Shown here in pieces: positions 42,474 to 50,036 of a stretch of 64,000 nt of DNA. The stretch spans positions 59,144 through 123,143 of the forward strand of contig CABZFF010000003.1 in NCBI GenBank assembly GCA_902524945.1, written 5' to 3'. The notes beneath the pieces are model-generated. The model was not told the DNA's origin and ran no database searches. It worked only from the letters and a program-made list of their open reading frames with translations. This DNA is from an uncultured Pelagibacteraceae bacterium. Lineage in GTDB: Bacteria; Pseudomonadota; Alphaproteobacteria; Pelagibacterales; Pelagibacteraceae. A program made the position numbers and the translations under genes. Positions within the stretch are counted from its first letter, which is position 1. Every line of letters begins with the position of its first letter.

Positions 42474-43308
42474 AGTTAAAGTTGCTATACAAGGAGAGCT
42501 TGGAGCCTATTCACATATTGCGGCTCAAAATTTATACGAAGGAGCAGAAATTAAAACATGTGCAACCTTTGAAGAAACTTTTGAACAGGCATATAAAGAC
42601 CCTAGTTTTAAAATAGTTATACCTATTGAAAATTCTTTAGCAGGAAGAGTAGCGGACATTCACTACTTGCTTCCAAAGTACAAATTACAAATTCATGGCG
42701 AACATTTTCAAGTAGTAGAACACAATCTACTTTGTAAACAAGAAGCAAATATTAATGATATTAAATTTGTAAGAAGTCATGCTCAAGCTATTGGACAATG
42801 CCAAAATCTAATTAATAGAAGAAAGTTTAAATCAATTATCTCTGCAGATACCGCAGGATCAGCAAAAGATTTAGCAGATGGGAATGATAAATCTATAGCT
42901 GCAATTGCTTCTGAGCTTTCATCTAAAATTTATAATTTAAAAATATTAGAAAAAAATATTGAAGATGAAAAAGGAAATGTAACTCGATTTCTTGTTATGG
43001 GAAAAAATATTGAGCAACCGGAGTTTTTAAAAAATAAAAAATTTATAACGAGTTGTATATTCAGAGTGAAAAGTGAACCTTCTGCGCTCTATAAATGTCT
43101 GGGTGGTTTTGCAACAAATCAAGTTAATTTAACTAAGTTAGAAAGTTTTTCTGTAAAAAACACTTTTGATCAGGCAAACTTTTATTTGGATTTAGAGGGT
43201 CATTTAGAACAACCTGAAGTAAAAAAAGCACTTGAGGAGCTAGGATTTCATACAGAATCTTTAGATATTTTAGGTGTTTATGAAGCCTCACCATTTAGGC
43301 AAAAATAG
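42466..43308 (+). CDS. pheA: Prephenate dehydratase
   Basis: Converts prephenate to phenylpyruvate for phenylalanine synthesis. The catalytic domain shows IQGELGAYSHIAA near residue 6, IPIENSLAGRVADIH near 56, VRSHAQAIGQC near 105, AADTAG-like SADTAGSAK near 127, and TRFLVMGKN near 176. A C-terminal ACT domain (FRVKSEPSALYKCLGGFA, LTKLESFS and FYLDLEGH) binds phenylalanine for feedback control. There is no chorismate mutase domain. 280 residues is normal for the monofunctional form. It overlaps kdsB. Confidence 0.93.
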   Translation: MTKVKVAIQGELGAYSHIAAQNLYEGAEIKTCATFEETFEQAYKDPSFKIVIPIENSLAGRVADIHYLLPKYKLQIHGEHFQVVEHNLLCKQEANINDIKFVRSHAQAIGQCQNLINRRKFKSIISADTAGSAKDLADGNDKSIAAIASELSSKIYNLKILEKNIEDEKGNVTRFLVMGKNIEQPEFLKNKKFITSCIFRVKSEPSALYKCLGGFATNQVNLTKLESFSVKNTFDQANFYLDLEGHLEQPEVKKALEELGFHTESLDILGVYEASPFRQK

Positions 43309-43330
43309 TCCACAAAATTTAAATCTACTC

Positions 43331-43360
43331 TTGTAGTATTTAAATTTATCTTGATATACT
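43331..43360 (+). promoter_or_regulatory. Sigma-70-type promoter of ffs
   Basis: -35 TTGTAG at 43331-43336, 18-base spacer, -10 TATACT at 43355-43360. The expected start falls at about 43366-43368, exactly where the SRP RNA helix begins. It lies in the 58-base gap after pheA. Confidence 0.6.
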
Positions 43361-43366
43361 GATATT

Positions 43367-43456
43367 GAGGTTGGCATCAGGTGGATGTTTCATAAACCCG
43401 GTCAGGTCTGAAAAGATGCAGCCGTAGTGAAAATTGTTCAGGTTGTTGCCTGCCTC
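43367..43456 (+). ncRNA. ffs: Signal recognition particle RNA (4.5S-type, small bacterial form)
   Basis: The core GGTCAGGTCTGAAAAGATGCAGCC, here split as GGTCAGGTCTG and AAAAGATGCAGCC, matches the conserved SRP domain IV asymmetric loop and tetraloop region (43400-43423). The ends GAGG (43367-43370) and CCTC (43453-43456) pair, continued by GGCA / TGCC pairing further in. About 90 nucleotides, a normal small bacterial SRP RNA. It binds Ffh to target membrane proteins. The dnaX start codon lies only 7 bases downstream and no terminator separates them. Confidence 0.9.
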
Positions 43457-43463
43457 TAATAAA

Positions 43464-45131
43464 ATGAATAATAAAATTTTAGCACTAAAATATAGACCAC
43501 AGGAGTTTAAAGATTTAATCGGCCAAGATGTTATGGCACAAACTATAACAAACGCTATTAGGCTCAACAAAACTCCCAATGCTTACCTTTTGACTGGAAT
43601 AAGAGGAGTAGGCAAAACAACAACTGCAAGATTAATAGCTAAGGCTTTGAATTGCGAGAAAAACAAAAATCCAAAAATTAATTGTTCGAGCGGAAATTTT
43701 TGTGTTACTTGCCAAGAAATTATAAATACAAATCATATAGATATTCTAGAAATGGATGCTGCATCTAAAACAGGTATAGATGATGTTAGAGAGTTAATAG
43801 AAAATTCAAAATACAGTCCAACAAGTGCTAAATTTAAAATATTTATTATAGATGAGGCACATATGCTATCAAAACAAGCTTTCAATGGTTTACTTAAAAC
43901 ATTAGAAGAACCACCACCAAGTTTAAAATTTATATTAGCAACGACAGAAGTTCGCAAAATACCTGTAACAATATTATCTCGATGTCAGAGATTTGATTTA
44001 AAAAGGGTAAGCGTCGAGCAACTTAGCGCCCATCTAAAAAAAATTTTAAATCTTGAAAAAGGTAAAATTTCAGATGACGCATTAAGATTGATTTCCAGGA
44101 CTTCAGAAGGTTCGGTAAGAGACGCTATTTCATTACTAGATAGAGCCTTAGTTTCTCAGTCAATAAGTGATGGAAAAATATTAGAAGAGCAAGATGTTAG
44201 AGAAATGCTTGGACTAGCAGATAAAAGCAAATTGATTTTGTTATTAAAGGAAATTCTAAGCGGCAAAGAAAAAGAGTCTTTAAAAATACTTAAAGAACTG
44301 ATCGATGATGGATTAGATGCTAGAAATTTTCTAAATGATACTTTGGAAATTTTGTATCTATTTAGCAGAAAAATTAATTTAGGGCCTATAAAAAAAGATA
44401 TGTCTATTTCAGAGGCAGAAGCAAAGATGATAGAAGAATATTCAAACAACATAGACATGCAAGATATCGGATTATTCTGGCAACTAACTCTCAAAACATT
44501 GGACGATTTAAAGATTGTAGGAAATGAGAATTTAATTCTTGAAATGTATATTATGCAATTAGTTCACCTAGCTGCCTCAGAAGAAAAAAAAATAAGCGAA
44601 CAGTTTAATTTACCAGTTGAAAAAAATATTAATTTAACAGGACAAAAAGTTGAGGAGAAAGGTCTTGAGACAAACTTACCTAATCAAGTTAAAAATCAAT
44701 TAAAAAGCACTAATCAAGTTAAAACCAGTCCAATTAAAAATCCAATAAATGAAAATGTAAGTTCTAAAGTTGAGATTAAAAGCTTTCAAGACCTCATCGA
44801 CCAATCAAATAAGGAAAAAGAAATTGAATTGAAGTATGATTTAGAAAGAAACGTCAAACTAGTAAGTTTTAACAATGGCAAAATTGATATTAGTTTTAAC
44901 GAAAAGCTAAATAAAAATTTTATAAAAAATTTAAGTGAAAAATTACTTAAATGGACCGGAGAAAGATGGATAATCTCTCTAAGTAAAAATAACGATGCAA
45001 AAAGCGTCTATGAAAAAAATCAAGAAAATAATAATATAGAAATTGAAAAATTTAAACAGAGTAAAGTCGCTAAAGATATCGAGGCAGCTTTTCCTGATGC
45101 AAAACTCACTGATATTCAAGGGACAGAATAA
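43464..45131 (+). CDS. dnaX: DNA polymerase III subunit gamma/tau
   Basis: Clamp-loader ATPase. Start at ATG 43464 (MNNKILALKYRPQEF); an upstream in-frame ATG would lie inside ffs and is rejected. Residues 36-47 hold Walker A (GIRGVGKTTTAR), then a zinc site with Cys in LNCEKN, NCSSG and FCVTC. IIDEAHMLS near 132 is Walker B, and TILSRCQRFDLKR near 168 is the sensor 1/Arg-finger region. 555 residues is normal for tau. At 44584-44592 a run of nine A falls at codons about 374-377, just after domain III, where slippage would give a gamma-like product. The stop overlaps ybaB. Confidence 0.94.
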   Translation: MNNKILALKYRPQEFKDLIGQDVMAQTITNAIRLNKTPNAYLLTGIRGVGKTTTARLIAKALNCEKNKNPKINCSSGNFCVTCQEIINTNHIDILEMDAASKTGIDDVRELIENSKYSPTSAKFKIFIIDEAHMLSKQAFNGLLKTLEEPPPSLKFILATTEVRKIPVTILSRCQRFDLKRVSVEQLSAHLKKILNLEKGKISDDALRLISRTSEGSVRDAISLLDRALVSQSISDGKILEEQDVREMLGLADKSKLILLLKEILSGKEKESLKILKELIDDGLDARNFLNDTLEILYLFSRKINLGPIKKDMSISEAEAKMIEEYSNNIDMQDIGLFWQLTLKTLDDLKIVGNENLILEMYIMQLVHLAASEEKKISEQFNLPVEKNINLTGQKVEEKGLETNLPNQVKNQLKSTNQVKTSPIKNPINENVSSKVEIKSFQDLIDQSNKEKEIELKYDLERNVKLVSFNNGKIDISFNEKLNKNFIKNLSEKLLKWTGERWIISLSKNNDAKSVYEKNQENNNIEIEKFKQSKVAKDIEAAFPDAKLTDIQGTE

Positions 45132-45451
45132 TGACTGATTTCTCAGATATGTTATCAAAAGCAAAAGCAATGCAAGAAAAAATGAAAGAGGCACAAGATC
45201 AAATTAAGAAAATTGAAGTCCAAGGAATGTCAGGAGGAAATCTAGTTAAGGTTACCTTAACAGGAGACTATGAATTAAAAAAGATTGAGATTACTGAGCC
45301 TGCTAAAAAAGAAAGCCAAGAAATTATAAATGATTTAATTATAGCAGCCTATAACAACGCAAAAGAAAACCTAAAAAAAAAATCTGCAGAAGAATTATCT
45401 AAGATTACAGGTGGGTTGAACCTTCCATTAGATTTTAAAATGCCTTTCTAG
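45131..45451 (+). CDS. ybaB: YbaB/EbfC-family nucleoid-associated protein
   Basis: Small DNA-binding protein with a beta-sheet clamp and helical arms. 106 residues: an N-terminal helix MLSKAKAMQEKMKEAQDQI, VQGMSGGNLVKVTLTGDYELKKIEI near 36, then a C-terminal helix and the KITGGLNLPLDFKMPF tail. The dnaX-ybaB-recR order is classical. It overlaps the dnaX stop by one base and abuts recR. Confidence 0.92.
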   Translation: MTDFSDMLSKAKAMQEKMKEAQDQIKKIEVQGMSGGNLVKVTLTGDYELKKIEITEPAKKESQEIINDLIIAAYNNAKENLKKKSAEELSKITGGLNLPLDFKMPF

Positions 45452-46057
45452 ATGGATAACAATATTCCTGAAATAAATGAGCTAATTCAACAATTTTCAA
45501 AATTACCAGGATTGGGTCCTAAATCCGCAAAAAGAATAATTTTAAAGTTAATAAACAACAAAGATAACATGGTTAAGCCATTAGCAAAATCTTTAGCTCA
45601 AGTTTATAAAAAGGTAGTTAGATGTGTTGATTGTGGCAATTTAAAAATAATTGATAAAATCTGCTTATGCTCTACCAATAATTCTTACGATAAAATCTGC
45701 GTAGTAGAAAATTTAGCAGATATGTGGGTCATTGACTCAGCTAAAATCTACAAAGGTCATTACCACATCTTAGGTGGAACATTAAATTCAAATGAAAACT
45801 ATGAGCAGAAAAATTTATTAATAGAGTCTTTAATCAAAAGAATAAAGAAAAATAATTTAAAAGAGGTAATTATTGCTACAAGTGCAACTGTAGAAGGTCA
45901 GACAACTGCCCACTACATAGAAGATACAATTAAAAGTGATAAAATAAAAATTACAAAACTAGCTCAAGGCCTTCCTGTTGGTGGAGAAATCGAGCAACTC
46001 GATGATGGAACTTTATTTTCAGCGTTTAAAAACAGAGTTCCAGTTACAGATAGTTAA
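45452..46057 (+). CDS. recR: Recombination mediator RecR
   Basis: DNA-binding ring protein of the RecFOR pathway. The helix-hairpin-helix [17 protein letters not shown] is near residue 15. The zinc finger uses CVDCGN near 54 and ICLCST near 66. The Toprim domain holds [19 protein letters not shown] and [19 protein letters not shown]. The usual R after the zinc finger is altered. 201 residues is normal. Its stop overlaps the convergent malate synthase stop by 4 bases. Confidence 0.93.
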   Translation: MDNNIPEINELIQQFSKLPGLGPKSAKRIILKLINNKDNMVKPLAKSLAQVYKKVVRCVDCGNLKIIDKICLCSTNNSYDKICVVENLADMWVIDSAKIYKGHYHILGGTLNSNENYEQKNLLIESLIKRIKKNNLKEVIIATSATVEGQTTAHYIEDTIKSDKIKITKLAQGLPVGGEIEQLDDGTLFSAFKNRVPVTDS

Positions 46058-48198
46058 TTATAATTTTTTTTTTCTAATCTTTTTTTATGTAATAAAGGCT
46101 CAGTATATCCTGATGGTTGTAATCGCCCTTCAAATATAAGATCACAAGCTGTAGAAAATGCTAAAGAATTATCAAAGTTATCTGACATCTTTTTGTATTT
46201 AGGGTCATGTCTATTTTGCTCATCTACAATTTTCGCCATTTTTTTCAAAATTTCCATAACTTTTTCTTTGCTACAAATTCCATGATGAAGCCAATTAGCA
46301 ATGTGCTGAGAGGATATTCTAAGAGTTGCTCTATCTTCCATAAGGCCGATATTATTTATATCAGGAACTTTTGAACATCCAACTCCTTGATCAATCCACC
46401 TTACAACATACCCCAAAATTCCTTGGGCATTATTTTCTAACTCACGATTTATATCCTCTACTGCCCAATTAGGTCGGTCAGCTTTTGGGATTTCTAAAAT
46501 ATTTTCTACTTTCGCTTTTGATCTAGATTTTAATTTACTTTGTTGGTTGAACACATTTATTTTGTGATAATGAAGAGAATGTAAAGTTGCTGCAGTAGGG
46601 GAAGGTACCCATGCACAATTTGCTCCAGAGTTTGGATGACTAATTTTTTGATCCATCATATTTGCCATTTGATCTGGCATTGCCCACATACCTTTTCCAA
46701 TTTGCGCTTTTCCTGAAAAACCACAACTTAAACCTACATCAACGTTCCAGTCCTCATATGAATTAAGCCATTTTGATTTCTTCATGTCGCCTTTGAAGAT
46801 CATCGGACCAGCTTCGAATGAAGTATGCATTTCATCTCCGGTACGATCTAAAAATCCAGTATTAATAAATACGATTCTGTTTTTCACTTGTCTTATACAT
46901 TCTTTTAAATTTACAGTAGTTCTTCTTTCTTCATCCATTATTCCAACTTTTATAGAATATTTTTTCATTCCCAACGTCTCTTCTACTTTCTCAAATAATT
47001 TGTTGGTAAAAGCTACCTCCTCAGGTCCATGCATTTTTGGCTTTACTATATAAACTGAATTTGTTCTTGAATTATTTTTATTTTTAAAATCGTGTAAAGC
47101 ACAGAGGTTTGTTATAAAACCATCCATAATTCCCTCTGGTATTTCAGTTCCATCCTCTAATAAAATTGCAGGACTTGTCATCAAGTGGCCAACGTTTCTG
47201 TTTAATAGTAAAGCTCTTCCATGAAGAGATATTTTTTCACCAGTTTTAGATATATAGGTTTTATTTGGATTTAATTTTCTTACAAACTTTTTACCTTTTT
47301 TTTCTATGTTAGCTGTTAAGTCACCTTTCATAAGGCCTAACCAATTTCTATAACATTCTACTTTATCTTCAGCGTCTACAGCTGCCACAGAGTCTTCGTT
47401 ATCTATAATAGTTGATAGAGCCGATTCTACGATTATATCTGAGATAGATGCTTTATCATTCTTACCGACAATAGTATTTGAATCTATTGAGATTTCAATA
47501 TGAAGATTATTATTTTTGATTAAAACTGAAGATGGATTATTTTTTTCACCGTTGTATCCAATAAATTGGTTATTATCTTTTAGCTGATCTAAATCTGTAT
47601 CTTTAACAAAAATTAATTTATCATTCTCAATTTGAATTTTTGAAATTTCGTTCCAATCTGATTTTAGTAATGGAAAAATTTTATTAAGAAAATTTTTTAC
47701 ATAAACTCTTACTTTCTCAGCTCTTTCCTCATCATGTTCCGCACTTTTGTTTCCAGGAATAACATCTGTACCATACAACGCATCGTATAAACTTCCCCAT
47801 CTTGCATTTGCTGCGTTTAAAGCATACCTGGGGTTATCTACTGGGACCACTAACTGTGGACCGGCTATTGAAGAAATCTCTTCATCGACTCCAGAAGTCT
47901 CAATTTTAAAATCTTCTTTTTCGTCAACAAGATAATTAATAGATTTTAAAAAATTTATGTAATTTTTTTTATCAAACTCCTCACCTTTATTTTCTTTGTG
48001 CCAATTATCAATTTTTTTTTGAATAATTTCTCTCTTTTCAATTAAAATTTTGTTTTTTGGAACAAGTTGTTTTAATGACTCTGAGAATTTATACCAAAAA
48101 TCCTCAGAATTTATATCGGTACCAGGAATAGCCTCGTTATTAATAAATCTATACAAAAGTGAACTTATTTTTAGGCCATTTTTCTCTACTATTTTCAT
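46054..48198 (-). CDS. glcB: Malate synthase G
   Basis: Condenses glyoxylate with acetyl-CoA to malate. 714 residues, the normal length for isoform G, aligning from the first residue. Key segments: [25 protein letters not shown] (in two parts, near residue 113), [13 protein letters not shown] near 260 and [20 protein letters not shown] near 325, among others. [10 protein letters not shown] near 388, [13 protein letters not shown] near 423, and [12 protein letters not shown] near 444 lie in the catalytic half. The leader to the divergent accA gene is only 63 bases, with no riboswitch fold. Confidence 0.95.
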   Translation of the reverse strand: MKIVEKNGLKISSLLYRFINNEAIPGTDINSEDFWYKFSESLKQLVPKNKILIEKREIIQKKIDNWHKENKGEEFDKKNYINFLKSINYLVDEKEDFKIETSGVDEEISSIAGPQLVVPVDNPRYALNAANARWGSLYDALYGTDVIPGNKSAEHDEERAEKVRVYVKNFLNKIFPLLKSDWNEISKIQIENDKLIFVKDTDLDQLKDNNQFIGYNGEKNNPSSVLIKNNNLHIEISIDSNTIVGKNDKASISDIIVESALSTIIDNEDSVAAVDAEDKVECYRNWLGLMKGDLTANIEKKGKKFVRKLNPNKTYISKTGEKISLHGRALLLNRNVGHLMTSPAILLEDGTEIPEGIMDGFITNLCALHDFKNKNNSRTNSVYIVKPKMHGPEEVAFTNKLFEKVEETLGMKKYSIKVGIMDEERRTTVNLKECIRQVKNRIVFINTGFLDRTGDEMHTSFEAGPMIFKGDMKKSKWLNSYEDWNVDVGLSCGFSGKAQIGKGMWAMPDQMANMMDQKISHPNSGANCAWVPSPTAATLHSLHYHKINVFNQQSKLKSRSKAKVENILEIPKADRPNWAVEDINRELENNAQGILGYVVRWIDQGVGCSKVPDINNIGLMEDRATLRISSQHIANWLHHGICSKEKVMEILKKMAKIVDEQNRHDPKYKKMSDNFDNSLAFSTACDLIFEGRLQPSGYTEPLLHKKRLEKKNYN

Positions 48199-48261
48199 GT
48201 ATCTGCCGATCTTTACATTATTTTATAATATAATAATACTAACATTATTGCATCATTTTAT

Positions 48262-49368
48262 ATGAAAAATTATTTAGATTTTGAAAAAGAAATTAAGGCC
48301 CTGGAACAGGAAGTTGATAATCTAAAGAGCCCATTTGGTTCTGAGGGAATATCTGAAGTCGACACAAATAAAATTAAAGATACTGAGCATGAAATCAATC
48401 AAAAGTTAGGAGAGATTTATTCTAATTTAGATAGTTGGCAGAAGACACAAGTTGCAAGACACGAGGATAGACCTAAAGCAAATTTTTATATTAAAAAAAT
48501 TTTTTCACAGTTTACTTTATTATCTGGTGATAGATATTTTGGCGATGATAAATCTGTTATAGCAGGATTTGGTTTAATAGATAATAAATCTGTTTTAATT
48601 ATAGGACAAGAAAAAGGGGAAGATTTAAACAGTAGGATTGAAAGAAATTTTGGAATGATGCGTCCTGAAGGTTATAGAAAATGTATTAGACTTATGAAAC
48701 TCGCTGATAGATTTCAAATACCAGTAATAAGTTTTGTTGATACACCTGGAGCTTACCCTGGACTTGGAGCAGAACAAAGAGGTCAAGCATCGGCGATAGC
48801 TAATTCTATTGAGTGTAGTATGTCATTAACAGTTCCAAATATCGCAATAATTATTGGAGAGGGCGGATCTGGAGGTGCGATTGCTTTAGCATCCTCTAAT
48901 AAAGTTATAATGTTGGAAAATTCTATCTACTCCGTAATTTCTCCAGAGGGATGTGCTTCAATACTTTGGAGAGATCCGACAAAATCTTTACAAGCCGCTG
49001 AAGCTATGAAACTTACTGCAAAAGATCTTTTGAAATTAAAAATAATTGATGAAGTCATACCTGAACCTCTTGGAGGTGCTCATAGAGATCCAGATAGTAT
49101 CGCTGCAGATATAAAATATGCAATTATTAAGAATTTGAAAAATTTTGAAAGTTTCAGCAAAGATGAAATATATGATCATAGAAAAACTAAATTTCTTCAA
49201 ATAGGTAGAGACCAAGGTTTTAGTAAGCGGTCTGATTTAAGTAATTCTGGATTGAGTTATAAAGAACCAGGAATTCAAAAATTTAAATTACATATAGAGA
49301 AAAATAAATATCTTTATGGAGGTGCTGGACTTGTGATTTTAGCTTCTTTAATTGCCTTATTATCTTAG
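48262..49368 (+). CDS. accA: Acetyl-CoA carboxylase carboxyltransferase subunit alpha with C-terminal hydrophobic tail
   Basis: Partner of AccD in malonyl-CoA synthesis. The core is canonical: RNFGMMRPEGYRKCIRLMKL near residue 128, FVDTPGAYPGLGAEQRGQ near 155, GEGGSGGAIALA near 194, and SVISPEGCASILWRD near 226. The family usually stops near residue 317-320. This protein continues to 368 with a charged linker and ends GGAGLVILASLIALLS, a membrane-segment-like tail after EKNKYLY. The gene is divergent from glcB with a 63-base spacer. The tail suggests membrane association, which is an inference. Confidence 0.92.
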   Translation: MKNYLDFEKEIKALEQEVDNLKSPFGSEGISEVDTNKIKDTEHEINQKLGEIYSNLDSWQKTQVARHEDRPKANFYIKKIFSQFTLLSGDRYFGDDKSVIAGFGLIDNKSVLIIGQEKGEDLNSRIERNFGMMRPEGYRKCIRLMKLADRFQIPVISFVDTPGAYPGLGAEQRGQASAIANSIECSMSLTVPNIAIIIGEGGSGGAIALASSNKVIMLENSIYSVISPEGCASILWRDPTKSLQAAEAMKLTAKDLLKLKIIDEVIPEPLGGAHRDPDSIAADIKYAIIKNLKNFESFSKDEIYDHRKTKFLQIGRDQGFSKRSDLSNSGLSYKEPGIQKFKLHIEKNKYLYGGAGLVILASLIALLS

Positions 49369-49501
49369 TATTGTTGCATAAAAACAATTGTGTAAAATAA
49401 TCCAAATCTTCTATTGACTTTTATCCCGCAAATCTATTAAACGTGTCCAATACTAGCTTATAGTTAGTTAAAGTTAATAATAATAAGGAAAAAAAGTAAA
49501 T

Positions 49502-49714
49502 ATGAGTACACTAAAAGGTAAAGTAAAGTGGTTCAATGGTACTAAAGGATATGGTTTCATTGAAAGAGAAGACAAAGAAAAAGACGTGTTCGTCCATTCT
49601 TCTGCTGTAAGAGAAGCTGGTTTAAAGTATTTAAACGAGGGTGATGAGTTAACGTTTGAAGTGGAGAGCACAGAAAAAGGTCCTTCAGCAGTAAAACTGC
49701 AGAAAACATCTTAA
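49502..49714 (+). CDS. cspA: Cold-shock domain protein
   Basis: 70-residue single-stranded nucleic-acid chaperone. RNP1 reads KGYGFIERE near residue 16 and RNP2 DVFVHSSA near 29. The start WFNGTKGYG is typical. AAGGAAAAAAAG before the ATG is a fair ribosome site. The upstream gap of 133 bases probably includes a 5' UTR, as is common for cold-shock genes. A long inverted repeat follows. The symbol marks the family, not a proven orthologue. Confidence 0.9.
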   Translation: MSTLKGKVKWFNGTKGYGFIEREDKEKDVFVHSSAVREAGLKYLNEGDELTFEVESTEKGPSAVKLQKTS

Positions 49715-49740
49715 TCTAAATTTCCAAAATCACTGATTAA

Positions 49741-49780
49741 CGGGACATTAACTTTAGTCTAGACTATCTTTATTGTCCCG
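49741..49780 (+). terminator. Possible terminator or 3' structure of the cold-shock gene
   Basis: CGGGACA (49741-49747) pairs with TGTCCCG (49774-49780). The 26-base loop contains a second perfect palindrome, TAGTCTAGACTA (49755-49766), giving a stacked or cruciform-like structure. The downstream sequence (CTAATTTCATCTT) has only a weak T content, so termination is plausible but not certain. Confidence 0.5.
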
Positions 49781-49864
49781 CTAATTTCATCTTGAAAAAG
49801 TCATAATTATTTTCTAAATAATCATCATGATTATAAAAAATAGAATAATTTCAACTTTAAGATC

Positions 49865-49901
49865 GCATTCGCACAGAATGCACGCTAAGCTATTGCTTAG
49901 C
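49865..49901 (+). other. Tandem hairpins upstream of tRNA-His
   Basis: Two adjacent perfect stems: GCATTC / GAATGC (49865-49881, 5-base loop) and GCTAAGC / GCTTAGC (49884-49901, 4-base loop), separated by two bases. They lie between the cold-shock gene and tRNA-His in a 241-base gap without a protein gene. They could be the end of an unannotated small RNA, part of the cspA 3' UTR, or a leader element of the tRNA-His operon. Confidence 0.5.
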
Positions 49902-49955
49902 TTATAATCAAAAACATATAAATTTAACTAAAATTAAGATAAAAATAATAAGGAT

Positions 49956-50032
49956 GCAGCAGTAGCTCAGTTGGTTAGAGCACTAGTTTGTGGAACTAGG
50001 GGTCGGTGGTTCGAATCCACCCTGCTGTACCA
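49956..50032 (+). tRNA. tRNA-His (GTG), lacking G-1
   Basis: Cloverleaf: acceptor GCAGCAG pairs with CTGCTGT, D arm GCTC...GAGC, anticodon arm CTAGT-TTGTGGA-ACTAG with anticodon GTG, T arm GGTGG-TTCGAAT-CCACC, encoded CCA. The base before G1 is T, so no encoded G-1. Position 72 is U (paired with G1) and the discriminator base 73 is A. This is the atypical tRNA-His known from a group of alphaproteobacteria, which is charged by a matching divergent HisRS. The hisS start codon follows 4 bases after the CCA. Confidence 0.95.
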
Positions 50033-50036
50033 AACA

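Noticed and set aside
43346..43579. Leftward frame overlapping ffs and the dnaX start
   Set aside because: It is antisense to a strong SRP RNA gene and to dnaX coding sequence.
48199..48261. Glycine riboswitch for glcB
   Set aside because: The spacer is only 63 bases and has no aptamer-like sequence; reported instead as an absence.
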